Assembly (NCBI RefSeq): GCF_041146395.1
Contig: NC_090989.1
Location: forward strand, 218,024,843-218,088,842
Length of the DNA: 64,000 bases
From: Eulemur rufifrons
Lineage: Eukaryota; Chordata; Mammalia; Primates; Lemuridae
Direction of reading: 5' to 3'
The notes under the pieces are model-generated. The model ran no database searches, was not told the origin of the DNA, and saw only the letters and a list, made by a program, of their open reading frames with translations. The position numbers were made by a program, and so were the translations under genes. Below, one piece after another: positions 39,650 to 52,893 of the stretch (its first letter is position 1; each line of letters opens with the position of its first letter).

Positions 39650-41480
39650 CATGATATATTCCTGAAAGTGGAATAGAAATGAAACTGCCCACATTTTTGA
39701 AATCATTTCTCTCTCTGTCTTACTTTTCATCTTCCAGTCTTCTCTCAATTCTTTTAGCAAAGCTTTTGAATTTGTCTAAGTTACGTATGTGGTATGTGTC
39801 TCTACCAAATTTTATGAAGCAAATTCCTGTTTTGGTATTTTTTCTGCTATGCTACACTAACAAAATAAGACAAATAATCTCCATTGCCTATCTAAACCTT
39901 ACTGTGAATGACATAAATAAAATTTAACCTGTAACTCCTAGTAAAGGCTTTATTGTCCCAGAGGATGGTAAGTTTCCTGAAAGTCAGTATTATAATTTCA
40001 CTGGTCAACCCAAGAAAGGGGTTTTTTAGACTATGTAGTTCACTCAGATATAGTCTCAGTAAAGTTTTGGGTAATGTAAAAGGATATTTGGAGCATAAAG
40101 TCCATCTGTGTACATAGACAACAAATTTGTGAGTATTTTGCTGCTTGAAAATTGGAGAGGATTGAGTGCATCTAATTGGAAAACCTTGATAGATTGGAAT
40201 GGTTGTACTACAAATAAGCCCAGCATTCAATTAAGGCTCTGTATTTTACTATCCAGGGACAGTTGCAAAGAATACTCACAAACAATTCTTCCGTTGCCTC
40301 TTTCCTTCTTATCAAAATGACTTAACATGATCTGAACTTATAAATGTTTTATTTGTATATTTAATTCCCTAGGAGACCAGTCAAACCCTGAAGTGTGCGT
40401 AACATCTGAGTGAAAAGGTGTCTTTCACTGCTATTTTGAAATTGGGTTTTTGGGCTGAAATCATGAGGCCTTTATCCAATTTGGAAAGCGGGAGGAAGGG
40501 GTATGGTATCACTTTAGTCTTCACCTTTATGATAAACTTTACTTGAAGGGTCACTGTTGAGTTCCTCTTATTCTCCATTTGGCCTTGTGGAGGATTCATA
40601 AATGTTTTACTCATTTCCTCATGAATTTATATGATCTAGAAATTCCTTCTGAGGTTCCAAGTGCATTTGCTCGACAAATCAGTGTATGAAATGTGAGTAA
40701 AATTTCTTACCTACACAGCAGTGACATTTCACATTCTGTTTTTAGAGATGTTACAAAAAAAAAAAAAAGTCTACCAGCCAAATAGTGGCCACCTTTTCTC
40801 ACCCCAAACTAGAAAAATGTATAAGGTTATCTTGTGTACTCTTTGTGAAGCCCTGCCAAATCATACCTCCTGGAAAGACTATACAGTGGAAAATCAGTCC
40901 ACATAACTCATGGCAGTGTTGGTGGAACAGGCCCTTGATTCTCGGTTTGGACGCTGTTTTTCTGAGACTGTTCTTCTTGGATCAAGTGAGTCAGATGAGA
41001 TATCCCTGCAGAATTCAGACAAAACGCGGCAGAAGGTCCTGAACTGACTATTCCGAGTGGGTGGGCTGGCTTTGCACCGATGGAGCTTTCCTGAACCCAC
41101 AGATTGATGGTTGGTGCACCCTGGAGTCCATCTGCCTGGCACTCAGTTTGAAGGGGCTCTTGCTTCAAGGGAGAAGCTCTGTAGAGAAAATATCGAATGT
41201 TGATCTGGAGCATGGAAATAAGTTTATACTTATCTATTTGATGCATTCTACTGTTGTGGATTTCAAGATAAATAAGAACGCCTTCTTTTGAAGTGGATTA
41301 CAATAAGATTAAGAGAGAAAGGATAGCCCAGTGCATGCAAATGAACACTCTTAGTGCTGGGATGTGGTTAAGATAGAATGGGGAACATGAGAATGGGAGT
41401 AAGCTGTCAGTTCTACTGCAGAAGTACCTGATAGATGTTAGATTTTTGTTAAGGTGCAAAAAAGTTGTAGAAAGAAAACA
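39650..41480. other. No gene seen; AT-rich intron-like DNA
   Basis: Several overlapping short frames lie at 40890-41290 on both strands. None resembles a protein family or is bounded by good splice sites. Confidence 0.4.
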
Positions 41481-41483
41481 AAT

Positions 41484-41816
<333 letters not shown>

Positions 41817-41999
41817 AAAGAAAACAAATGACCTGGTATCTTAGTCTCCTTTTACCCCCAATCATGGAGCTTTAGTGGATGTTAAAAAAAATCATGTTTT
41901 GAAAATTCAGGAACACCTCTAAGATTATGCTTTTTCAGAAATTCCCCTGAGAGAATCTGTTATCTGGAAACAGTAAAAAGCCTTAGAGTAGAAAATACG

Positions 42000-42235
42000 A
42001 GTTGAGCATCCCTAATCTAAAAATCTGAAATCCAAAATACTCCAAAATCCAAAACTTCTTTAGTGCCAAAATGACACCACAAGTGGAAAATTCCACACCT
42101 CAGCTCATGTGACAAGTGGCAGTCAAAATGCAGTTAAAACTTTGTTTCATGCACAAAATTTTAAAAATATTGTATAAAACTAACTTTAGGCTGTGTATGT
42201 GAGTTGTGCATGAAAAATAAATGAATTTCGTGTTT
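42000..42235. repeat. DNA-transposon remnant (pogo/Tigger-like family)
   Basis: 'agttgagcatccctaatcta', 'aaatctgaaatccaaaatac' and 'ccaaaatccaaaacttcttt' match a common DNA-transposon head. The exact subfamily is not asserted. Confidence 0.6.
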
Positions 42236-42239
42236 ATGA

Positions 42240-42865
42240 CACAGGAAAATGGACCCCAAAATTGGGGTCTGGCCTGAAGGCCAAGAAGTTTCTTAGCTTT
42301 GTTCAGGAAAGAATGCAAGTGTGAGCCTTAAGTTGGAAACGAAAGCAATATGCGTTAAACAAACAAACAGCAAGCAGAGTACCCCATAGACAAGGTAGCA
42401 CCTGTACATTGCTGGAGAACTCTATTTATGGCTATCTCCTGATTATATGCTAAATAAGGGGTAGGTATTCATGGGCTTTCTGGGGAAAGGACAGAGATTT
42501 CCAGGAATTGAGGTGTTCCCCTTCTTTTCATACTGTGTACGGTACCTTCCAGAGGTTATGATGGAGACTGTAAACTGTCATGGCACTGGTGGAAGTTTCT
42601 TTTAGCACGCTAATACGTTATAAGCAGGGGATAATGAGCAAAGAGTGCAAGCAGAGGTAGTTTACATGGCCATCTTGGCTCTTACTGGTCTTAACCTGTT
42701 TCTTTACTGCATCCGGTCTTCCTTTTTTTGTCCGAGACCTTGGTTTGGGTCTTGCATCTTTTTGAAGAACTGGGCCTGCTGATTTTCTCTCATTTAGACT
42801 TGGGTCCTGTCCCCAAGATATCTCATTTTGTTCATTTTTTGGACATTTCTTCGGACTGGATGGAA
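42240..42865. repeat. Possible LTR-type remnant
   Basis: 'gaggttatgatggagactgt', 'acatggccatcttggctctt' and 'tctttactgcatccggtctt' resemble old LTR text. There is no viral coding frame. The call is weak. Confidence 0.35.
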
Positions 42866-43625
42866 AGTCTGATTAAGTTTTAGGGTGAGGCACACTGAGA
42901 CCAACACTATTTCCCTTCTTTCTCCTCTGTCTTTCCCTCCCACAACTCACAACAATTAAAAAACAAACAAAAACATCCAGTCTCTGAAGACTGCCGTGAT
43001 ACTGCAGAAATGGCATAATCCCCACTCTCAACTACCACGGCTGCTCTAGTGGCAGATGCCAGCACATTGGATGTTTCTTCCATATGGATTTGTGCTATTG
43101 AATCAGAACCAACAAACATTTGGTTCTCTGCTGAACTGGACGTGCTGGAGAGTATATAAAAAAGGATACTATTATGAGGTGGGGGGAAAAGTAAAGTTCT
43201 AGATTGACAACTGTTTGAAACACTTGCAATTAAGGCTGTTTTCTTTTTCTGGTACTGTTGAGATAAGATACGGGAATTGCAGGAGGAAAATTTCTATGTT
43301 CTTGTTAAGACACAGGTTTCCTGTTTACACCTTTGGAGGGAAAATTGTATATACAGGTTCCTGAAGTTCTATTTTAGGTGTGTTCATTTTATTACTCATT
43401 CTACAATCATTGCCTTGGCCCTGGGGCAACAGAAATGACTGGCACTGGGCCTATAGGAGCTGGAGTCCAGGAGGGGAAAGTGGACTGTAAAGTAGTACAA
43501 GAGACTTATGAGGGAAATTTGGAGGTCAAGAGGGATTTTTCTATGAAAAAAAAAAAAAAAATACACCAAAGTTCAGTTCCCAGGCCACCCACCGATCAGA
43601 AGTTAATTTTTATGTTTGATATTAT
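42866..43625. other. Unassigned; includes a minus-strand coding-like stretch
   Basis: The minus frame at 42907-43119 extends upstream in frame (STSSSAENQ before the Met) and shows a low-complexity-free composition. No family is recognised. There is an A-run at 43545-43561. Confidence 0.3.
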
Positions 43626-43629
43626 CAAT

Positions 43630-43800
43630 AATAATAGCTAAGCTTTTTTGAGCCTTATTATGTCCCAGGAAGAATTCCAAGCCTTTAATTTATCTAATCC
43701 TTTCAGATAGCTCTATGATGTATTATTATGATCTCCATTTTTATAGGTGAGCAAACAGGCATGAAGAAATTGAGTAACTTGCCCAGATAATCCTACTTTC
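43630..43800 (-). repeat. MIR, minus orientation
   Basis: 'attatgtcccaggaagaatt', 'atttatctaatcctttcaga' and 'gagtaacttgcccagataat' in reverse-MIR order. Confidence 0.8.
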
Positions 43801-43964
43801 CAGCCTTTTAAAAGAGAGAATAGTTGAGCGCAGCTTGCTTAATTTGTATATTTAGGCTCCTGAATCATAGACTTTTTTTCACATCTGTTTTTAATAGCTA
43901 ATTGGTGTACATGAAGTTTAATAATATCAATTTCTTCTGTTTCCTCCTTTTTACTCTAATTTCC

Positions 43965-44065
43965 TTGAGAGCAGGAGCTTTGTCTTGTTTGCCAGTAGAA
44001 ATCCCAGCATGCAACATGGCAACCAGTCTAAAATATTTGTTGAATGAATTCATAGATTCAGATAT
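43965..44065 (+). repeat. L2 3' end
   Basis: 'ttgagagcaggagctttgtc', 'atcccagcatgcaacatggc' and 'aatatttgttgaatgaatt'. Confidence 0.7.
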
Positions 44066-44225
44066 TTTGAAATTCAAAATGAAGAATTCTTTGAGGACAA
44101 ACTGACTCCTCTGTAGCACCTTTGTCAGTGCTTTGAAAAATTTAATACTTAATAAATGTCTGTAGAATACATAAATGAAATTGTTACTGTTTTTGAGTAA
44201 GGGACAGGGCTTAACTGATTCTAAA

Positions 44226-44291
44226 AGATTGTGTCATTTCTTATTGATATAAATAGATTGTGTCATTTCTTATTGATATAAATAGATTGTG
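44226..44291. repeat. Tandem duplication, 29-bp unit, 2.3 copies
   Basis: Unit agattgtgtcatttcttatt plus gatataaat at 44226-44254 is repeated without a mismatch at 44255-44283, then partly (agattgtg). Confidence 0.95.
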
Positions 44292-44294
44292 AAT

Positions 44295-45590
44295 TCTCTG
44301 TTTAGTTCCTTTTAAATGCTATGACTCTGGATTTTTCCAAGTTTATGTTTTTAGTGCTTTGCCAATTTAGTGAATTTCTTTTAATGTATAAAAATATTGC
44401 TGACTATGCAAAAAGATAAGAGGGTAGAATGATTTGTGATGAATCTGACCTTGATCTGGGAAGTTTTCCTTGCTTATAGATAAGTTTTAAATACACAGGA
44501 ACCAATCAATCAATCTTTGTTTTTTTTCCTCCCTCCCTTTTGCTTAACAAGAGCTGATTATCTAGTGTTGTGTTCAGTGGTGAACACTACGTTTAGGGTT
44601 GGCACATATTGGACAAGATCCATTGAACCATGTAAAGAATTATGTAAGTTGCCTCATTTGTAATCATCTGGAGACCTGCGGGTAGTGTGATAATGAGGCG
44701 CCACAGCTGCATTTGTAACCTGTTTTCTGGCCCAGTGCATTTCATCTGTGGTAGGATGTGAGCAGATATAAGAATGAGGTGGGAACTGCACCAATGTGGA
44801 GTTTGAAAAAGCCCCCTTGTAGAAAGCTCACATTCATCTCTGTTCTCATACATATGTGTGTACAAAGGTACATGCACACTTATTCCTGTGTTGAAATGTT
44901 TTCATATTAGGACAAGGCCAAGCTCATTAGTTAGTTGTCACGGTGGATGCAGTGTCCTCTGCCTGGACGTGCAATACAGCTTATGGAGGAGCTTGGCTGT
45001 GATTTGAATTTTGTAGAATGGAAGGGATTTTATTAAGGGGAAGAGTGAGTACCAATGTCCCACTTGGATTTAGGGACAGTCATAGCCTGTGCAACTTGAA
45101 GCTGCACAGCCAGTGGTAAGCTATGCTTGCAGAATGTGCATCAAATCTTGCTGAGGTTGCAATTCTCCTCTTTCCAGCTTCCTGTGAAATCTTAGCCACA
45201 GTGGGACTTTATGAGTGAGAATTTTGAAGTTTTGAGAGCTTGATATTCTCTCCATAGGCTTATGGTGCAAGATATGAAAGTACCTTTTAGCAGAATTAAG
45301 AGAACACACCAGTTATGTCTTTACTTCCTTGCCAGAGGTTTGTATATTTAGGGATCTTGTTATTCAAGGTGAGATTTTGGACCAAGTAACTTGTATTTTA
45401 ATGTTCACACTTGGCTTAACTGTGTCTGTGTCATCTGTAATAGAAGCCCGTAAATGTTTAGCCTATTTATGTTTGGTCTGGGCATTTTAATTATCATCCA
45501 CGATCCTTAAATGTATCTTACCTACCTGAACTACTGTGGTTACACTGTTTTCTTACATAATTAGGGTATTAAATGATGACACTTTCTGTT
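44295..45590. other. No repeat or gene recognised upstream of exon 2
   Basis: This is likely the 3' end of TRPM6 intron 1. A polypyrimidine stretch, 'acactttctgtttag', precedes exon 2. Confidence 0.5.
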
Positions 45591-45593
45591 TAG

Positions 45594-45673
45594 GCCCAGA
45601 AATCCTGGATTGAAGGAGTATTTGACAAGAGAGAATGTAACAAAGTCATACCCAGCTCAAAAGATCCTCACAG
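45594..45673 (+). CDS. TRPM6: TRPM6 exon 2 (first common coding exon)
   Basis: It codes [20 protein letters not shown] then SSKDPH and two bases of Arg: 80 nt, entered in phase 0 and left in phase 2. Acceptor 'ctgtttag|gccc', donor 'cacag|gtacaa'. QKSWI...KREC..IPSSK.PHR is the conserved opening of the TRPM6/TRPM7 N-terminus. 'GVFDKREC' fits my memory of TRPM6, whereas TRPM7 has a 'STLTKREC' form. TRPM6 is a plasma-membrane channel with a C-terminal alpha-kinase that mediates Mg2+ uptake in kidney distal tubule and intestine, often as heteromers with TRPM7. No break is seen. Confidence 0.95.
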
Positions 45674-48168
45674 GTACAATTTATAATTACATATTTTTTT
45701 CTAAAGCAACACTACTTGACGGACTGTTTATAGAAATTTAGAAATATGACTTGTCTAGAGGATTTGATAATATCTATAAAGTTAGTATTTTCAATGTTTC
45801 TTTCGCTTTATAAGAGTATACACGATTATTGTAGAAAATCTGGTAAGAACAGGAACCTTGTCAATTTTGTACCTCACTCCAACCCCAGTGTCTATAACAC
45901 ATAGTGCCACATAGTCAGCTCTTGATATAAATGTCTGTCTAATGAATTAATGAAGTATAAAGAAGAAAGAATTGAATTGTAACAACATCACCGTTAATAT
46001 TGTAATGGATTTCATTCCACTTGATGCTCCTGTTCCTCTGGATGAGGGGATAGACACTAGGGAACTGTCTTGTGTTGCATCCATTTTGCCAGGTTTGGAT
46101 AAATAATTTACAACTTCTGAATACTGAATATTCAAAATATTGTAAATGCTCCTTATCCTTAACTAAAGTATCTATGGAAAATAATGACTGGGATATTTCA
46201 GAACCCTGTGCTCAGAGGATACAAACAGGTAATTTTAGTTCCATTTTCCCCCCATAAGCTTTTCGTTTGAGCAGATAATGGGCAGCAGAATGGAATGAGT
46301 TTGACTACTCAGAGTTCATGATAATCCTTTGGAAGCTCTACCTGTAGGACAAAGTTCAGAAAAGCTGCTGCCGGTGAAAGATAGGGGAAGAAAGGGCTAT
46401 GGAAAATTCCCCAGGGTAATGAGTCCATGAAATTAAAATTGAAGGGCATTGCCCTTGAGGAAAAAAATTAAAAGGGGAATAGAAGAGCAATATTTTAACT
46501 AGGGCAATCACTCTATTTTTAGATTCCTTTGAGCAGTTGGCCTTACATTCATTTAAAGTTTAGAAGTTATAACCAGATGCTTATGAAGGGGTAGCATGAT
46601 GAGGTTCTTGAAATTCTAGTTCTTGGGGATGACTGAAATAGTGTTCCTTGACTTGGTTAAACATTTACTAGTCCCACCCTCATGGAATTACCTAGGATTT
46701 TCAAGCCCTGTGATTGGAAATTCTCATTTTACCTGCTTACAAAATGTTTACAGTATGCCAAGATAACCTTGTTTTTTCCCTTCATCTTTTATAACATCTC
46801 GTAATGTCATGGTGCCTGCAGTGGAAAGCAGATTAAGCTCAGGTGGCTCCCTTTGCTTCTGTAAATGGATAATCGTCTTTACAATCACCTTGAACGTCAC
46901 AAAAAGGCATGAAATTACTAAGTCTATCATTAGCCCATAAACTCCTAAAGAATATTAATGCTCCTAATTCCATCGATAGTCCAAAGCATGCTACATTTTA
47001 TGAAGGAAGACAACCAGTCTCTATTTTTGTGGGATTGTAAAAAAAGTTAATGGATGACTATGGCTGCTCCTCCTATGCCAGCCTTTTTTAAAAAGATCCT
47101 AGTAGGATTCCCCAAATTGTAGCTTATGTGCAGTTTTCTTCATTATGAGGGACAGGAAAAGGGTGATAGTTCACTATCATAATTTTTGATAAAAGTTTAT
47201 CTCTTTTGTGGATTCTTCTTATAGCTCCCAATAAGAAACAAATCTGATAGACTTAATTATAACATTTTTTTCCTTCTCATTTTCAACTTGTTGAAGTAAA
47301 GTTTCTGAGAAAAGACATTCCCAAAAGGCTGCGGCAGAAAGATGTGAAAGGCCTGAATATTAGTTTCTGAATAACTTAGTGTGACCTTTATTCTATAAGC
47401 ACTACCCTTTTCCCCATTATTTTAACTAGAGTTCTCTGTTAAAATTCTGTTCATTTTCGCATTGAAAATATAATCATTGATGACCACAATGCTAACCCCC
47501 AAATACAGAATGTTCTTCTGAATCATAAAAAAAAGATTAATTGGGGTAATCATTATAATCATACCAACTGTCCCTTGATTTGATAGTGTTTTATGGCTTT
47601 AAACTTGTTTATATATATTTTTTCTTACTTGATTCTCAGGAAGTCTTTGTCATGATCATAGTTTAATAACAATAATAGCTACTGAGGCAGACAACTCAGG
47701 AGGCTGAAGTGGGAGGATTGCTTGAGGCCAGGAAATCAAGACCAGACTGGGCCGCATAGCAAGACTCTCTCTAAAAAAAAAAAAACCAGCTACTGTTATA
47801 CACACTGTAATGTACGGGGTACTGTGAGTCACATTGCATATATTATCTCAGATAATCCTCTTAATAAAATTATGAGGCAGATATTATTTTCAGATGTGAA
47901 AATGAGGGGTCAGAGGAATTGTTAAATTAATGAGATTCAAATCTCGGTATTTTGGTTCCAAACTCAATGTTCGATTAATTAGATCCTAGTTGTTACAGTA
48001 CAATTAAATATATGTGATAAATGACAGAATATTTGGAAAGTGAGATATGAAAATTCAGCAAACCCTGATTTCTAGACCATGGAAAATAATAGACATTCAC
48101 TGTGTAAGCATTAAATATGTTTTTAGATGCATCAGCAAACTAACAGAGGTTTTATTTCTTTAATTTAG
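45674..48168 (+). other. TRPM6: TRPM6 intron 2
   Basis: It contains an L2 3' end at about 45850-45955 and a minus-strand MIR at 47665-47960 interrupted by an Alu scrap. The rest is AT-rich with nothing recognised. It ends 'tttctttaatttag'. Confidence 0.8.
47665..47960 (-). repeat. MIR, minus orientation, split by a short Alu fragment
   Basis: 'ataacaataatagctact' continues after the insert as 'gttatacacactgtaatgta' and 'gataatcctcttaataaaat'. The inserted Alu piece, 47685-47789 (+), is flanked by 'agctactg' on both sides. Confidence 0.75.
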
Positions 48169-48207
48169 ATGTGCTCCAGTATGCCAGGTCTGCCAGAATT
48201 TAATCAG
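48169..48207 (+). CDS. TRPM6: TRPM6 exon 3 (39 nt)
   Basis: It adds (R)CAPVCQVCQNLI(R), entered and left in phase 2. Acceptor 'taatttag|atg', donor 'atcag|gtaaga'. It supplies three of the clustered cysteines (C-x3-C-x2-C) that continue into CYC at the start of exon 4. The same cysteine pattern is found in human TRPM6, and TRPM7 has a similar short exon. Its small size puts it below usual gene-finder length, but phase and family match make it secure. Confidence 0.93.
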
Positions 48208-49275
48208 GTAAGACTTAGCTAAATAAGATTCCTTTTAACTTTCAGACACCCTGTTTAAATTTCACTGGGACAGTTTCCTCTCATCATGAATGGACTCAGT
48301 GAAAGGTGTGTGCTATTTACCTTAACAAGGCCAGTTTTTTAAAAAAGATTTTTAAATGGAGAGTGATTATTTGAATGTAATAGACTACTTGAATTACTTA
48401 GACATGTAAGTGGCTAAGGGCTTTTGGCAAGAGCTTCTACCAGTGGATATGCTTGTAAAACATTACATTTTAATGTTACTATCACATTTTATTTGAATAA
48501 TGAAGATGCTTCATGCACACATGGCATTGTGTTTGATCTATGCCTTGCAGGTGATGTGTGTGTTTATGAACAAAAACAACTGTTCAGTGCAATACAAATT
48601 TTAACAGTGATTTGCATATTAAACTAGGTAACTGGTTTTACCTTTCTCTTTTGGAAATGGAAGGAAGTGACATTTCCTTAATTTTGATCATAGCCTGAAG
48701 TTTATATTATAGATTGAACCAAAATTAAATTTATTTTTGCAAAAAAACTTTGGAACCCCCAGTTTAGCAAGTCACGGGTAAAGGAAAACAGCATTCACAG
48801 ATATGGGAGGAGTGAGAAAAGGAGGGGGCTTTGGGTGGGGAGAGTTTCTTCTTGGCTGACCTCTTTCACCTTTTCCTCAAATTTTTTTTCTTTCTTTTTA
48901 GTAATTATTTAAAATTTTGCTGAAGTTCAAAGCAAATGTAAGAAGTGAAAAGGCCTCATTTACTCTCCCCAATTCCTACTTTTTTCCTCAGAAATTCTCC
49001 CTGTCCATATCCTACCAAACCCCACAATCTTCTGAGGTAACTAATGTGAAAATACTGAAAAAGCATCTATTTTACAACATCCAGTTATTAAAAACAGTCA
49101 GAGCTCATTTTTTGCCTATCACTAAGTCCTGGTTTTCTTTTTTTGATAGGGAGAGCTAAATGTCTCAATACCAGTTACTGAGTGGGCCCTCTGAGCCTCT
49201 CTCCTTTCCTTTTTTTTTTTTCATGATTTATTTTTAAATTTTATTTATTAACTAAGGATTTTTTGGGGTTTTTTT

Positions 49276-49581
49276 TTGTTTTTTATTTTTTTTCTTTAGA
49301 GGCAGGGTCTTGCTCTGTCATCTAGAATAGAGTGCAATGGTGCAATCATAGCTCATTGCAGCCTCAAACTCCTGGGCTCAAGTGATCCTCCTGCCTCACC
49401 CTCCTAAGTAGCTAGGACTACAGGCGCTCGCCAACACACCTGGCTTTTTAAAATTTTTTTTTGGTAGAGAAAAGGTCTTGCTATGTTGCCTAGGCTGGTC
49501 TTGAGCTTCTGGCCTCAAGCGATCCTCCTGCCTCAGCCTCCCAAAGTGCTGGAATTACAGGCATGAGCCACCGTGCCCAGC
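49276..49581 (-). mobile_element. Alu, minus orientation
   Basis: T-rich tail, 'agaggcagggtcttgctctg', both arms, ending 'gccaccgtgcccagcc'. Confidence 0.92.
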
Positions 49582-49649
49582 CTGAGCCTCACTCATTTCT
49601 GATGCCATCTCTGTTACAGACCAAATTCCCATCTCTCTGTGCTCTGTTT

Positions 49650-50290
<641 letters not shown>

Positions 50291-51346
50291 TTGTAAGTGA
50301 AATGTACTTTGGGACTTCTGCAAGTTATAGCTAAAGGGATAAACATGAAAATTTTTTGTTTAAGTTTGGAGAAGATCCGTTCCTTTTATGGGGCCACTTT
50401 GCCACAATTTAATGAACTGGTAAAAAATAGAATAAAACTATATTGACTCAAATCAAATAGATTATTAGCCTAGAAAAATACTTAGAAAAAAGTTTGTTCA
50501 AACTGAAGAACAGTCCTATAAAAGAGTCATGAGTTATCTCTCCAGACGTGGATGAGGTTATCTCAATTTATGTTCTACCTTTTTCTAAATAAAAGGTAGC
50601 CAGATGAATCCTTATCTGCTTTCAGTTTATGAATAGATGCCTTTTCATTTTGAAGCCTGACCCTTACTCCAAAAGCTGTTGAGACTAACAGATCCCGATG
50701 AGGTGTATTCCGTGCCTGTGGGGTTACTGTTCCTCCCTTTGAATTCAGAGCCCTTTTCTATGCAACCCCAGTGTTATCCTCCATATTCTGGTTTGTTTTC
50801 TTTTTGTCCTGTTTTCCTTGTTCGGTTGAACCCCACCATTCATGTATGCTTTTGTGTTGCTTTTTACACACCCTGAAGTGTTCATCACCTGTGCATGTTC
50901 TGGGTCTTTGAAGAGATTGTAAACAGTACACACTTCTGTCTCCTCTGTAATTTCTTACCACGTGCTACCTGGAGTGGCTGTTCCATGGAGTGGCTGCACG
51001 GCCAGCATCCATGTCCTACTTACTGATCAACTCTTTCAGGAGAGGGTACTGGATGGTGAGGACTGTTACATGTTCTCAGTTACACAATGACAGGAAGGGA
51101 AAGGACATTACAGACCACCTCGTCCAACCAATCCTTTCGGTATTGGAGTTGAGGAAATGCAGGCCCTGGAGGAGAGTGGAAATTTGCGCAGCGTTGGCCA
51201 TCTCCTGGCCCAGTGGTCTTGTGCCAGGCCACATTGCTGCCTAGATGCTTCTTGTTTATGGCCCAGGCTGCCTGCTCTTTAGTGCTTGTCTTTGAGCACC
51301 ACTGCTTGTCAGCTACAACCCACCTTCTGTAGCCGGTGCTTTAGTC

Positions 51347-51712
51347 ATCTAGAGCTGCTATAACAAAATGTCACCCACTGGGTGGCTTAAACAACAGAAA
51401 TGAATTTCTCATAGTTCTAGAGGTTGGAAATCCAAGATCAAGGTATTGGTAGGGTTGATTTCTCCTGAGACCTTTCTCCTTGGCTTGCAGATGGCTGCCT
51501 TCTGGCTAGATCCTCATCTGGCCTTTTCTCTGTGTGTGCACAGCCCTGGGGGCTCTCCCTCTTGTAAAGACACCACTTCTATCAGATTAGGGCCCTGCCT
51601 TTATGACCTCATTTAACTTAAATTACCTCCTAAAAGGCCCTGTCTCCAAATACAGTCAGGACTTCAGCATATGTATTTTGGGGAAACAAAATTCAGTTTA
51701 TAACAGCCAGCC
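51347..51712 (-). repeat. MLT1-type LTR (MaLR), minus orientation
   Basis: 'gctgctataacaaaatgtca', 'gaaatgaatttctcatagtt', 'aaatccaagatcaaggtatt' and 'ctccaaatacagtcaggact' follow the reversed MLT1 order. Solo LTR, no internal viral coding sequence. Confidence 0.8.
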
Positions 51713-52152
51713 ACATTTTTCTACCATGTACTGAAATGTATTTGACTCCATTGTCTCTTTAGGACTTCTTGGAAACAGGGCTCTGGTCCTTTCTAGATTT
51801 CTTTACCTTTTTTTTTTTTTTGTCTCATTGGATATATTTGCTATCAGATAAGCAGATCAAAATATAAAAGCTAAATATGACATTTACTATTATATAATGC
51901 ACCTTAATAATCCAAAGGATTAATGGTACATTAGAATATAGACACTGGAATTTAGAATGGAGAATTGTCAAGAGGAAGATGGACTTTTTCAGGGCATTCA
52001 AGGCAGGGCATTGTAGGCATTACAGCCTAGATCAGGGAGTGGGGACTGTGGACTGGGATGCCATTAAAAAATTGTTTTAAAAAAATTTTCTCATCTTTCC
52101 CTACCTAGACAGAATGCCATTTTTTGAAAAGAAAGTTTAGAAATTTGGTTAT

Positions 52153-52893
52153 TGTAGTCTCTCCTCCTTATCCACCATTTCATGTTCTGTTTTTGTAGTT
52201 TCCTATGATCTGAAAATACTAATTGGAAAATTCCAGAAATAAAAAATACAAAGTTTTAAATTGTGCACCCTTCCTAGTAGCATGAAGAAATCTTCATGCT
52301 GTCTTGTTTTATACCACCTGGGACATGAATTATCCTTTTGTCCAACGTGTCCATGCTGTAGATGCTACTTGTCCGTTAGTCATTCAGTAGCTGTCTGGTG
52401 ATTAGATCGACTGTCATAGTATCATAGTGCTTATGTTCAAGTCACCTTTACACCTTTATTTTACTTCACAATGGCCCCAAAGCATGACAGTAGTGATACT
52501 GGAAATTCAGATATGCCAAAGAGAAGCCTCTGCTTCCTTTAAGTGACAAGGTGAAAGTTCTCAGCCTAATAAGGAAAGAAAAAAAAAATAATTAGCAGAG
52601 GTTGCTGAGATCTGTGGTAAGAACAAATCTTCTACCTGTGAAATTGTGAAGAGGAAAAAGAAATTTGTGCTAGTTTTGCTGTCTCACCTCAAACTGCAAA
52701 AGTTATGGTCACAGTATGTGATAAGTGAGTTAAGTGAGTAAGTTAAGATGAAAAAGGCATTACCTTGTAGGTGGAAGACATGAACAGAAACATGTTCCGA
52801 TTAACAGCAATTGGGTTCAGTCCTCGCCACGATTTCACCCTTCCCCTGGGAGGCTTGGAACGTACGCTTTGCAGATAAGAGGGGACTACTGCA
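52153..52893 (+). mobile_element. Tigger1 (pogo) remnant with decayed transposase N-terminus
   Basis: The terminal inverted repeats are 'tagtctctcctccttatcc' on the left and 'gataagaggggactactgca' on the right. 'aatggccccaaagcatgaca' near 52471 is the transposase start (MAPK...), followed by 'ggatatgccaaagagaagcc'-type text. Frameshifts and stops appear within 25 codons, and the internal bulk of the element is deleted. A fossil with no activity. Confidence 0.9.
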
